Assembly: GCA_022824945.1 (NCBI GenBank)
Contig: JAJDYX010000005.1
Location: 62,001 to 126,000, forward strand
DNA: 64,000 bases
DNA from: Candidatus Latescibacterota bacterium
GTDB lineage: Bacteria; Latescibacterota; UBA2968
Direction of reading: 5' to 3'
Shown here: positions 52,764-61,894 of the stretch, piece after piece
Numbering within the stretch: position 1 is the stretch's first letter
Layout: each line of letters starts with the position of its first letter
The notes under the pieces: model-generated
The model's input: the letters and a program-made list of their open reading frames with translations, nothing else
Database searches by the model: none
What the model was told of the DNA's origin: nothing
Made by a program: the position numbers and the translations under genes

Positions 52764-54976
52764 ACAAACAGGGAACCATAGACCGTTCCATCGGTCTGGC
52801 AGGCGCGACAGGCGTGGGCATTGGTGCCATTGTCGGAGGCGGCATACTCGCACTTGCAGGCGTGGCCTATGCGACCACTGGACCGGCGACACTGCTCGTC
52901 TTCGCAGCCAATGGTGTAATCGCAGTACTGACTGCATTGAGCTTTGCCGAGATGTCAACCGCATTTCCCCAGTCCGGCGGCACCTATACATTTGCCAAAA
53001 ACGTATTATCTGTACGCGCGGCTTTTGCTTTTGGATGGGTGGGATGGTTTGCATCCATCGTCGCCGGTGTACTCTACGCGATGGGATTTGCATCCTATGC
53101 TGCCATAGCACTGCAAGAATGCGCGCGTCTTCTCTTTGGCATCGCACCAGAATGGCTTCTTGGACATGCAATGGTCGCGACACTGGCCATCGGCGCAACA
53201 GCCTATTATACCTTCGGCCTCATTCGCACGAGCGGAGGCGGGGACAACTGGATCAATATTGGAAAGATGATCGCTTTTGCCGTACTTATCGGCGGTGGTC
53301 TATGGGCACTCACAGGCAGCAGTCTAACAGCTATACACGCCAGCCTGACCCCATTCCTCACCCATGGCACAGCGGGATTTTTTAAAGCCATGGGATACAC
53401 CTTTATCGCACTCCAGGGTTTTGATCTCATCGCCGCCGTCGCTGGCGAAGTGCGCGCCCCCGAACGCACATTGCCACGAGCCATGCTCTTGTCGCTCGCA
53501 GCGGCTCTCGGCATCTATTTACCCCTGCTCTTTGTAATAGCGACTGCGGGTGTGCCACCTGGACAGACGATAGGTGCCATGAGCACCAACCATCCCGAAG
53601 TAGTAGTGGCTCTCGCGGCGCGACATTTCTTAGGTGAAACGGGTTTTTGGCTCGTACTGGTCGCCGCCATCTTGTCCATGCTATCGGCACTACAGGCCAA
53701 TTTGCTCGCCGCCTCTCGCGTGGCTCTCACCATGGCGCAAGATCGTACCCTTCCCGCACCTATTGGCGAAGTACATATTCGCCATAAAACGCCCATAACC
53801 GCAATCTGTGTCAGTGCCCTGACAATGGCAATCCTGCTGATGATCGTACCAGATGTAGCGGCTGCCGGCGCTGCGGCGAGTTTGATTTTTCTCATCTCTT
53901 TTGCCATGACGCACTGGACCAGCATCCTGGCCCGAACGCGACGGCGAACACCCGCACCATTCCACACGCCATTTTTCCCCCTCATACCCGTTACAGGCGG
54001 TCTGTGTTGCGCTGGATTGGCACTCTTTCAAGCCATATCCGTGCCAACTGCCGGTTTGATCTCGGCGGTGTGGCTGGGACTGGGCGGATTATTATATTGG
54101 GCATTATTGGCGCGTCGCGCGCGCGTTGTCGATGCCTCTGCCGAAGCCCTCGACCCACAACTGCTTCAAATGCGCGGTCGCAGCCCCCTGGTCCTCGTAC
54201 CCGTAGCCAATCCTCAAAATGCCTCTGCCATGGTCGCAGTTGCCCACGCGCTCGCACCGCCGGGCGTGGGACGCGTATTGCTATTATCCGTAGTAGCTAC
54301 CCCAGAAGAGGGATGGCGCGAGGAAGAACCACCTCATACCTTGCGCGACACACAGACAGTACTCAGAGAAGCCGTAACAGCCTCGTTTGCCGCTGGAATG
54401 GCACCCGAAGCACTGATGACCATCGCGCCACAACCCTGGCCCGAGATTGTGCGGGTTTCTCGCGCGCACCGCTGCGAGAGTTTATTATTGGGTTTGAGCG
54501 ACGTCAACAGTACCCATCTGGAAGAACTCATCAGTTCTGTGGCGTGCGACGTAGTGGTATTGCACGCGCCACCGGGTTGGCACTTAGAGAACATACATCG
54601 CGTACTGGTACCCACGCGAAGTCTCGGTGCCCACGACAAATTTCGCGCCCGCTTGCTGGGCAGTCTGTGCCGCACGGGCAAACGCGAAGTCACCTTTTTG
54701 CAGGTATTGCCCGAACACAGCAGTGATTTTCAGTGTGACCGCGCACAGCGCAGACTGACGCAATATGCAAATGAAGAAGTTCCCACCAGAGCCGATGCCC
54801 TGGTGATGCGCCACAACAAACCCCTCGAAGCAATTACGGATATGGCAAATAACTACGACCTAACGGTTTTGGGATTGGAGCGCATTGACAAAAACCGCCG
54901 ACAATTTGGACAACTCGCACCAGCCCTCGCACAAAATATCACCTGTGCCACCATCATGATCAGCAGGCGAGGGTGA
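52760..54976 (+). CDS. APC-superfamily permease with C-terminal universal-stress domains
   Basis: A 738-residue protein. Residues 1 to about 430 hold 12 hydrophobic helices with the APC signature GATGVGIGAIVGGGILALAGVA and the FIALQGFDLIAAVAGEVRAPERTLPRA helix. Residues about 455-738 are soluble and contain two UspA-like domains (PLVLVPVANPQNASAMVAVA, IHRVLVPTRSLGAHDKF, DLTVLGLERI). Imports amino acids or amines; the USP tail could gate transport by nucleotide binding. ATGA overlap with the PhyH gene upstream, and 12 bases to the next PhyH gene. Confidence 0.85.
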   Translation: MNKQGTIDRSIGLAGATGVGIGAIVGGGILALAGVAYATTGPATLLVFAANGVIAVLTALSFAEMSTAFPQSGGTYTFAKNVLSVRAAFAFGWVGWFASIVAGVLYAMGFASYAAIALQECARLLFGIAPEWLLGHAMVATLAIGATAYYTFGLIRTSGGGDNWINIGKMIAFAVLIGGGLWALTGSSLTAIHASLTPFLTHGTAGFFKAMGYTFIALQGFDLIAAVAGEVRAPERTLPRAMLLSLAAALGIYLPLLFVIATAGVPPGQTIGAMSTNHPEVVVALAARHFLGETGFWLVLVAAILSMLSALQANLLAASRVALTMAQDRTLPAPIGEVHIRHKTPITAICVSALTMAILLMIVPDVAAAGAAASLIFLISFAMTHWTSILARTRRRTPAPFHTPFFPLIPVTGGLCCAGLALFQAISVPTAGLISAVWLGLGGLLYWALLARRARVVDASAEALDPQLLQMRGRSPLVLVPVANPQNASAMVAVAHALAPPGVGRVLLLSVVATPEEGWREEEPPHTLRDTQTVLREAVTASFAAGMAPEALMTIAPQPWPEIVRVSRAHRCESLLLGLSDVNSTHLEELISSVACDVVVLHAPPGWHLENIHRVLVPTRSLGAHDKFRARLLGSLCRTGKREVTFLQVLPEHSSDFQCDRAQRRLTQYANEEVPTRADALVMRHNKPLEAITDMANNYDLTVLGLERIDKNRRQFGQLAPALAQNITCATIMISRRG

Positions 54977-54988
54977 AAGGAAAACACC

Positions 54989-55819
54989 ATGGACGCGAAA
55001 AAATGGTTGCAACACTGCGCAACAGAAGCACAACTCAGGCAATTTAACGACGAGGGATATTTGATCGTCGAAGACGCCCTATCTCCCGACCTCCTCGCGC
55101 GATTGAATGACGCCGTCGATCGGGTAGAAGCAAAGGAGCGCGAGACAAAAGGACTGAAACCAGATGCATTGTTGAGCAAATTCCGAACCGTTGTGGAAGA
55201 CGACGCCTTTCTGGAATTGCTCGATAATCCCAAAACATTCCCCTTATTATGGGACATTTTGGGATGGAATATCCAGCTCTATATTTCCCATCTAATCGTA
55301 TATCCCCCCGAGAAAAATAAAGACAAGATACGCCAGGGCGGCTGGCATCAAGACGGCGGACGACCCGTACCCGAGATGGAACGCCCCCACCCGCGCTTAT
55401 CGCTAAAAATCAGTTACTGGCTAAGCGATGTTGACACCCCAGAACACGGCGCAATGCAAATTGTGCCGCGCAGTCACAAACTGGACACAAAACCCGAAGA
55501 ATGCGATGTGATACCCGTATGTGTCAAAGCGGGAACAGCCGTCCTCTTTGACCGCAGAATGTGGCACCGGCGGGGGATCAACACATCCGACATCACGCGC
55601 CGCGTGTTATTCTTTGGCTATAGTTATCGCTGGCTGCGGGGACTGGATTACAACCTCATGCCCAAAAATATACTCAGCAAATGCGACCCCATCCGCCGCC
55701 AACTCCTCGGCGACGGCGTAGATGTCAAAGGATGGTGGCAACCCACAGAAGCCGACGTCCCCCTCAAGAGTTGGCTGCGCGAACACAAAGGCGAAGAATA
55801 TCTCGAAGCATTGGGATAG
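54989..55819 (+). CDS. Phytanoyl-CoA dioxygenase family protein
   Basis: A 276-residue PhyH enzyme: FNDEGYLIVEDALSPDLLA start, HxD in GGWHQDGGRP, distal His in RRMWHRRGIN and Arg in RRVLFFGYSY. AAGGA 7 bases before the ATG. Third gene of the PhyH-permease-PhyH run. Hydroxylation of an imported amino acid or osmolyte is a possible function. Confidence 0.88.
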   Translation: MDAKKWLQHCATEAQLRQFNDEGYLIVEDALSPDLLARLNDAVDRVEAKERETKGLKPDALLSKFRTVVEDDAFLELLDNPKTFPLLWDILGWNIQLYISHLIVYPPEKNKDKIRQGGWHQDGGRPVPEMERPHPRLSLKISYWLSDVDTPEHGAMQIVPRSHKLDTKPEECDVIPVCVKAGTAVLFDRRMWHRRGINTSDITRRVLFFGYSYRWLRGLDYNLMPKNILSKCDPIRRQLLGDGVDVKGWWQPTEADVPLKSWLREHKGEEYLEALG

Positions 55820-55850
55820 CGTGACCGAATAACAAGAAGTAAGTGGTCGT

Positions 55851-57017
55851 TTACGCATCCTGAAACAATGTGGGCAAGCGCGTGTCGGGATTGATGCCAA
55901 TGGCGTGTTTGCCTTTTAAGAGGGCGGTGAGGTCTGCGCCTAAAAATTCGTGTCGCCAACCCGTGTGCAGCGGATTATCCGTTGCATTTTTTTTTGAAGA
56001 GATGTATGCTTTGACTTCTGACCGCGATGCTACCATTGCGATATCGATTCCTTCTGATAGACACCGGCCGCGCAGAAATGCCATGGCGAGATCGAGACGG
56101 GCATCTTCAAAGGGATCGGGTCGCACAGGTGGCGATATGGGTGGGCAATTTTTTTCGTCGATTGCCAATCCGCGCTGTACAGCATTGAGGAGACTGTTGC
56201 CGTGCTGATTTGCGATTGATCTCGGAATGCCGCGTAATCTTTTCAGTGATTGGGTTGATCGCGGCTTGCGCCGGGCAATTTGCACGATGGCGTCATCGCT
56301 TATGATCCAGGGCCTGGGTCGATCTGCCTGTTGGGCCTCTTTTTCTCGCCAGGTGGCCAGTTCGCGCACGATGGCCATATCGCGTCTTGATAGTCGCCCC
56401 GTGCCTTTTACGCGCGTATATTGTTCTTCGGGGGCGCGGTCATCGTATAATTTGGCAATATCGTATTTGCGGAGTTCTTCTGCCAACCAGTTTTCTCCGC
56501 CTCGTCGCTGTATGTCGGTCAGGAGGTGTTCGCGCAGAGCGGGCAAATATCGCACGTCATTCAGGGCATAGGCGAGTTGTTTATCAGATAACGGTCGCCT
56601 CAACCAGTTTGTGCGCGTTTCTGTTTTGGGCAATTGTATATTGAGACACTGGCGCAACAAATTGCCCAGAGATAGGTTTGAACTCAGACCCGCGAAGCCC
56701 GCAGCACAACGCGTGTCAAATATATTGCAGGGGATAGCATCTGTTATCCGTCTCAAAATCCAGAGGTCTTGCTGTGCATCGTGTAAAATTTTTACTGTGT
56801 ATGGATCTGATAATAAGGTACCCAGAGGCGATAGATCCGATAATGTGACGGCATCTATCAGGTGACAATCATTTTCTGAAAGTCCCACCTGTATAATGCC
56901 CAGGCGAGGATAATAGGTTTGTTCCCAGACAAATTCTGTATCAATGCCCACACAGGGCGCGTCCAGGGCGCGGTTGACAAGGGTTTCGAGTTCGTTGGGT
57001 GTATTGATTAGTGGCAT
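55851..57017 (-). CDS. rnd: Ribonuclease D
   Basis: A 388-residue DEDDy exonuclease: Exo I GIDTEFVWEQTYYPRLGIIQ, Exo II HDAQQDLWIL, Exo III with catalytic Tyr in AYALNDVRYL, followed by an HRDC domain (about 205-290). Trims the 3' ends of tRNA and other stable RNA. The 31 bases to the convergent PhyH gene contain no hairpin that I can see. Confidence 0.9.
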   Translation of the reverse strand: MPLINTPNELETLVNRALDAPCVGIDTEFVWEQTYYPRLGIIQVGLSENDCHLIDAVTLSDLSPLGTLLSDPYTVKILHDAQQDLWILRRITDAIPCNIFDTRCAAGFAGLSSNLSLGNLLRQCLNIQLPKTETRTNWLRRPLSDKQLAYALNDVRYLPALREHLLTDIQRRGGENWLAEELRKYDIAKLYDDRAPEEQYTRVKGTGRLSRRDMAIVRELATWREKEAQQADRPRPWIISDDAIVQIARRKPRSTQSLKRLRGIPRSIANQHGNSLLNAVQRGLAIDEKNCPPISPPVRPDPFEDARLDLAMAFLRGRCLSEGIDIAMVASRSEVKAYISSKKNATDNPLHTGWRHEFLGADLTALLKGKHAIGINPDTRLPTLFQDA

Positions 57018-57097
57018 AAAAAGACCGTTCTGGTTAATGTGTTGAGATCAAGGTATCACATCACGCGCTTAATATCAAGCAGAGAAGGGAGTCTGTT

Positions 57098-58009
57098 ATG
57101 AACCATCGACAACTTGGCAAAGACGGTGCCGACATCCCGGTTATCGGCCTGGGTGCCTGGCCCATTGGCGGCGGTATGGGCAATATGGATGATAGGGATT
57201 GTATTGACACTGTGCGTACTGCTATTGACAGCGGTATTACCCTGCTCGACACTGCACAGGCATATCGCACCAGCGAAGCCACATTGGGCAGGGCACTCAA
57301 AGATGGCTATCGCGAGCGGTGCTTTCTGGCGACGAAAGTCAGTCGTCAATATTCTCGAGGGGATATTGAAAGCGCCATTGAAAATAGCCTGCGAAATCTC
57401 GATGTCGATTACGTAGATTTGTATCAAATCCACAGTTGGAATTCGCAATATCCCATTGAAGAGAGTATGGAAACTATGGCCCGGATGCAAGAGCAGGGCA
57501 AAACGCGCTTTATCGGGGTTTCCAATTTCAATGCGGCACAGATGCAACAGGCGTACGATATTGCCTCATTTCACTCGAATCAGCCGCGCTACAATATGTT
57601 TGACCGGAATATTGAAGCCGAAGACCTGGGTTTTTGCAGACAAACGGGTATTGGTATTTTGGCTCATAGTCCCCTGGGGAAAGGGTTGCTCACGGGCAAA
57701 TACACGCCCGATCATGTCTTTTCCGAAGACGATGAACGCGCGCATTCACCTCGCTTTCAAGGCGATTTATTTGCCCGTTATCTCGCAGTTGCAGATCAGT
57801 TAAAATCCGTTGCTGCCGAGAAAAATATCACGATGGTCCAACTCGCCATTGCCTGGCTTCTTCGCCGCAGGGAAGTTACCTGTGTGCTCGTTGGTGCGAA
57901 AAATTCTGATCAGGTCAAAGAACACGTCGGCGCGGCAGATGTCGAGTTTTCGGATGACGAATTGGAACGGATTGAGAAGATTTTGCAAAATACGCCGAAC
58001 GGCTTTTAG
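57098..58009 (+). CDS. Aldo/keto reductase
   Basis: A 303-residue AKR barrel: GLGAWPIGGGMG, LLDTAQAYR (Asp, Tyr), FLATKVSRQ (Lys), LYQIHSWNS (His) and IGVSNFNAAQ. NADPH site near the C-terminus, CVLVGAKNSDQV. GGGAG before ATG. Followed 11 bases later by an amidohydrolase, so reduction of a carbonyl upstream or downstream of lactone/amide hydrolysis is plausible. Confidence 0.88.
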   Translation: MNHRQLGKDGADIPVIGLGAWPIGGGMGNMDDRDCIDTVRTAIDSGITLLDTAQAYRTSEATLGRALKDGYRERCFLATKVSRQYSRGDIESAIENSLRNLDVDYVDLYQIHSWNSQYPIEESMETMARMQEQGKTRFIGVSNFNAAQMQQAYDIASFHSNQPRYNMFDRNIEAEDLGFCRQTGIGILAHSPLGKGLLTGKYTPDHVFSEDDERAHSPRFQGDLFARYLAVADQLKSVAAEKNITMVQLAIAWLLRRREVTCVLVGAKNSDQVKEHVGAADVEFSDDELERIEKILQNTPNGF

Positions 58010-58019
58010 GAGGTTCATT

Positions 58020-58844
58020 ATGATTATTGATCCCCATCTCCACGTGTGGAGCGATGACGAGGAAGCCTATCCCTACGGTCCCAGCCGGCCCCATGAGGCG
58101 GGTTCAGTCGAGCTTTTGTTTGAGACGATGGCGGACTCAGGGGTGGATAAAGCGGTTATTGTTCAGCCGATTCACTATCTTTTTGATAATCGCTATGTGG
58201 CGGATTGTCTCAAGCGGTATCCGGATAAGCTCGCGGCGCAGGCACTTGTGGATCCCACATCACCCGATGCTGCAGATGAGCTGGAACGGTTGCATAGAGA
58301 AGAGGGGTTTGGCGGGATGCGCATTCATCTATCGCGTTATGGCGACCCTAAGGGTCTAGCTGCATCTGACAAGGATCCGCTGTGGGCGCGTGCCCGTGAT
58401 CTGGGCCTGTGTTTCAATCTGTTTGGCGGGGCTGAGGATCATCAGCCCATTGAACCCATTATTGCCCGATTTCCCGAGGTCAATGTCGTGGTTGATCACA
58501 TTGCCGGTGTCCCCGTGGATGAACCCGATCCCAAACCCTTGCTGACCAATTTGCTCAATTGGGGACAATATCCCAATGTGTATGTCAAGATTTCCAATGT
58601 GGGACAGCGATCCAATATGCCCTATCCGCACCGCGATACGCACGATATGATCAAGCGCATTTACGATGTGTACGGTCCCGAGCGTTTGATGTGGGGTACG
58701 GATTTTCCCCACGTATTCAGAAGTTGTGGATACAAAGGGTCTCTGGATTTGATACGCGACCACATGTTCTTTAACGATGACGATCTGGAATGGATTTTGT
58801 GTAAGACGATTCTCAAGCTGTGGTCTTTTGATGAGAGTGGATGA
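58020..58844 (+). CDS. Amidohydrolase (PF04909-type TIM barrel)
   Basis: A 274-residue protein beginning IIDPHLHVWSDD (metal DxHxH), with DKAVIVQPIHYLFDN, FGGMRIHLSRYGDP, VVDHIAGVPVDE and the terminal LMWGTDFPHVF Asp. Hydrolases and decarboxylases of this family act on lactones (e.g. pyrone dicarboxylate, sugar lactones) and aromatic acids. TAGGAGG directly after the reductase stop. A sugar lactonase is my preferred guess. Confidence 0.85.
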   Translation: MIIDPHLHVWSDDEEAYPYGPSRPHEAGSVELLFETMADSGVDKAVIVQPIHYLFDNRYVADCLKRYPDKLAAQALVDPTSPDAADELERLHREEGFGGMRIHLSRYGDPKGLAASDKDPLWARARDLGLCFNLFGGAEDHQPIEPIIARFPEVNVVVDHIAGVPVDEPDPKPLLTNLLNWGQYPNVYVKISNVGQRSNMPYPHRDTHDMIKRIYDVYGPERLMWGTDFPHVFRSCGYKGSLDLIRDHMFFNDDDLEWILCKTILKLWSFDESG

Positions 58845-58874
58845 GGCGTTTGATCATAGTTATCTTCTTGTATC

Positions 58875-59486
58875 TCACACCTCCTCAACCTGCGCCTGTC
58901 CCCTGGTCAGATTCCCCACCGCCTGTTTGAAAGGCGCAATTTGTTCTGCGGGCACGGCCAGTTCGCATGTAATATCGGTCCCAAAATCTTCAGCGACAAC
59001 ACGCACTTCAAAATCCGGCAGCAACCGCTTGAAAGATTCATAAGCCGCATAGCCAATCGTCGCCAAAACAGCGATGCGCGTCACGCGTTCCGTACATTGA
59101 ACCTTCTCAAGCGCGTGTTGAACACCACCTGAATAAGCCCGCACAAGTCCGCCCTTACCCAACTTAGTCCCACCAAAATACCGCGTGACAACCGCGGTCA
59201 CATCGCCCAGCCCCGAATGCGTCAGCACAGTCAGCAAAGGACGACCAGCCGTACCGTGCGGTTCTCCATCATCGCTCATCCCCACATTGCCCGTTGTACC
59301 TGGTGGTCCGATCAAAAAAGCCCAGCAATTGTGCGAAGCGTCTGCAAATTCGGCGCGAATTTGATCGATAAACACGCGAGCGTCTTCTCGTGTCGGTGTA
59401 TGCGCCAGAGTAGTAATAAATCGACTGCGCTTAATTTCATTCTCTATGCGGCATGTCTCGGCAGGAATGGGATAACGATTGGACAT
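58875..59486 (-). CDS. IMPACT/YigZ family protein
   Basis: A 203-residue protein: IKRSRFITTLAHTPTREDA, DASHNCWAFLIG, SDDGEPHGTAGRP and VVTRYFGGTKLGKGGLVRAYS are the UPF0029 signatures, then a ferredoxin-like DUF1949 domain. The ATG at 59486 gives the family length. The exact role in bacteria is uncertain; the eukaryotic homologue regulates translation under stress. Confidence 0.9.
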   Translation of the reverse strand: MSNRYPIPAETCRIENEIKRSRFITTLAHTPTREDARVFIDQIRAEFADASHNCWAFLIGPPGTTGNVGMSDDGEPHGTAGRPLLTVLTHSGLGDVTAVVTRYFGGTKLGKGGLVRAYSGGVQHALEKVQCTERVTRIAVLATIGYAAYESFKRLLPDFEVRVVAEDFGTDITCELAVPAEQIAPFKQAVGNLTRGQAQVEEV

Positions 59487-59491
59487 AAGAT

Positions 59492-61468
59492 CTACCACCC
59501 GTGAACAGAATGCCCTTCTTCTGGGAAAAAGGTAAAATCCACAACAGAAGACACACCCACGCCGACGACATAACCGATCACAAGGCCAAAGAACAAAGGA
59601 ATACAGCGCCGATAGAGCGAAATGCCACCAATGCGCAGAATAATGAGTTTGGACGCCCATGTCAGAAAAATACTGAAGGCATAGACCCGGGACCCCTGCA
59701 TCCTTTGAAAAGCCAGACCCAGGGGATGCAAGGGCCACCACGGGACGCGATTGCGAAGAAGCATAAGCAGACCCGCTTGCCCAAGTCCAAAAACCCAGAC
59801 CGATATTTTGCCGGGATCAAAAACCGTTTTATCTGCGCCGACAATAGCGGAAACCATGCGGTCGTACGTGCGAATATTGGACCCGCTAAAACCCGACAGC
59901 CCCAGATTCTGACCCGCGTAATTATATCCCAAATGCACAATAAAAAGACACGATCCGAAAAACCCCGAAGCAAAAGCCAGCAGAACGACCCAGAAAACCC
60001 ATCGGCGGCGGACATCATTCCCCAAAAGTTTGAGGTGATGGGGCAGCGCGGGCCATGCGGGAATGCGCGAATTGCCAAAAAATGCACTCGAATTGATCAC
60101 ACCCAGAGCAACGGTATTTTGTTGCGTAAGCGTTGCCGTCCCCGTAAAAATCTCGACAATCTGTCCCCCCTTGCCTCCAACCGGAAAAAGATAAGAAAAG
60201 CCACTCGCCGCGGTATATTTTGCCACAGTAAAATACGCTGCATAAAGCAATAAAAGATGGAAAAGGGCGAGAAAAGGCGACAGACCCACTGCGACGAACC
60301 AGCCAAAAACAAAAATAGTCGCTGCAATAAAACCGAGTAGTGCTAAACGATAAGATACCAGACCATCATCTGCTCCTCCTGTCACAGCGGCCCGAAGAAC
60401 ATGTCGCAAATGGTCTCGCGCGACCCATACCGCCCACAAAGCCAAAAAGATGAAAGCACCATGAGATTCTAAAATCAGAATCTCACTCGCCTCTGCCTGT
60501 TGCCCGGCAAGACCCACATTAAATCCCGTGCGAGCCATCACCCCTTCTTTGACAATAGCGATGAGACGAAAAGCCCAGAAACTGAAGAGGATGTCCAGAT
60601 TACACATATAAGTAAGCCCCAAAACAGGAGGCAAAATACGCAAATAAAACGATGGAAAATTGCGCGCAATGGGCACCTCTTTGGTCAGATAACCGTCGTA
60701 AATGCCAATTCGAGGCAAACTGATGGCAAAATAACCGAGAATATTCCAGGCAAAAACACCGAAAACAACAAAAAACCCTACCCAGAAGAGCTTATTCCGA
60801 AAAATACCGGGTATAACGCGGCCCGGTTCATCAAACCCCTCGGTCAATGCAATGGGAAAAGCTGCAAGTGGAAAAGTGAGACGCTCGTTCTCCTCCCATT
60901 GCTTTTGAAAAATGACCGCAAGGCATAATCCAGCAACAACAAGAGCAATAGACACGGCGAACCACCAGTGCAGTGAAGCCAGCCATCCGCGCCAGGGAAT
61001 GCTCGCGCCATCGGGAAGGCCCTCGTAATACGTGCGAATAATCTCAGGCGTTGCCTGCGGCAAACACCACCACGGCAAAAAGTCAAAAAGGACCTCTTCC
61101 CATCGATTTTCGGGCGAAGCATAATAAAACGGCGTACTGACAATGCCGCCCCAATAGGTCGTCCACCCACTTGCCGAAACCGTGCCCACAATCCACGACA
61201 TGCTGTAAATAACCAGAAGCTCTGTACTGCGCAAAGCCATGCGCGGCCATGCGAGCTTTAGAATGAGATTGATCACGAGCCACGCGACAAAGGGCAAGAG
61301 CATGGCCATAGACAATTGCGACTTAACCAGCGAAGCAGACCCCAAAATCATGCCCGTGTAATCGCTGTAAATATTGAGCAACGCCGCAGTGATCGTACCC
61401 AGAATAATGGACCGGATGGTAATACGCCGCGGGCGCGCAGGTTCGGGTTGTGGTTGTGCAAGTGCCAT
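59492..61468 (-). CDS. DUF6784/DUF6785-type polytopic membrane protein, second copy
   Basis: A 658-residue membrane protein with about 14 hydrophobic segments. It is a clear homologue of the protein at 1629-3635: RSTELLVIYSMSWIVGT, PFYYASPENRWEE, EGLPDGASIPWRGW, KQWEENERLTFPLAAFP and the FFPEEGHSVHGW tail. Here it stands alone, 5 bases before the IMPACT gene and not beside sugar-acid enzymes. A transporter is likely from topology only. The start is uncertain because no good ribosome-binding site precedes ATG 61468. Confidence 0.75.
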   Translation of the reverse strand: MALAQPQPEPARPRRITIRSIILGTITAALLNIYSDYTGMILGSASLVKSQLSMAMLLPFVAWLVINLILKLAWPRMALRSTELLVIYSMSWIVGTVSASGWTTYWGGIVSTPFYYASPENRWEEVLFDFLPWWCLPQATPEIIRTYYEGLPDGASIPWRGWLASLHWWFAVSIALVVAGLCLAVIFQKQWEENERLTFPLAAFPIALTEGFDEPGRVIPGIFRNKLFWVGFFVVFGVFAWNILGYFAISLPRIGIYDGYLTKEVPIARNFPSFYLRILPPVLGLTYMCNLDILFSFWAFRLIAIVKEGVMARTGFNVGLAGQQAEASEILILESHGAFIFLALWAVWVARDHLRHVLRAAVTGGADDGLVSYRLALLGFIAATIFVFGWFVAVGLSPFLALFHLLLLYAAYFTVAKYTAASGFSYLFPVGGKGGQIVEIFTGTATLTQQNTVALGVINSSAFFGNSRIPAWPALPHHLKLLGNDVRRRWVFWVVLLAFASGFFGSCLFIVHLGYNYAGQNLGLSGFSGSNIRTYDRMVSAIVGADKTVFDPGKISVWVFGLGQAGLLMLLRNRVPWWPLHPLGLAFQRMQGSRVYAFSIFLTWASKLIILRIGGISLYRRCIPLFFGLVIGYVVGVGVSSVVDFTFFPEEGHSVHGW

Positions 61469-61634
61469 AAGACTGTGAAAGATAATGTTTAAGTATCCAA
61501 TGATATTCTGAGTAATGATATATTGCGCATTTGTCAAGAAGGTATTGTATCGGATTATTTATAGAGGTGATTACCTTTTTTTTAAATGCTTGTAAAACCT
61601 ATATTTTTTTTCTTCCCTAAAAACGCGACATGTT

Positions 61635-61853
61635 CTACATTATCAGTCCAATGCTGCATTTCCCCACAATATCTTGTATATCCCCTATATTCCCTCTCAG
61701 AGTTTTTATTTCGGCCATTGGTCTGTATATCATCCATTGGTCATAAAAATTAGATGTTATGTCGTCTAATGGTAAAAGCCCCCGTGCATACTTTTCTTTT
61801 TTATACATTTCTATATTAAGCAATAACAACTGTTTACGAATGTGATCGTCCAA
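61635..61853 (-). CDS. Small hypothetical protein, uncertain
   Basis: A possible 72-residue helical protein in a low-G+C gap (TTG start without a ribosome-binding site; ...DDHIRKQLLLLNIEMYKKEKYARGLLPL). It has no recognised family and could be chance. The 166 bases between it and the DUF6785-type gene are A+T-rich without a visible feature. Confidence 0.3.
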   Translation of the reverse strand: MDDHIRKQLLLLNIEMYKKEKYARGLLPLDDITSNFYDQWMIYRPMAEIKTLRGNIGDIQDIVGKCSIGLIM

Positions 61854-61894
61854 AGAGACTCACATTGGCACAGATATTGCGGAAGGAAAAATAG

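Noticed and set aside
61866-61880. Sigma-54-like TGGCAC-N5-TTGC upstream of the thioredoxin-like gene
   Set aside because: The match is good, but the expected transcription start would fall about 3 bases before the ATG and exclude the GGAAGG ribosome-binding site, so a chance match is likelier.
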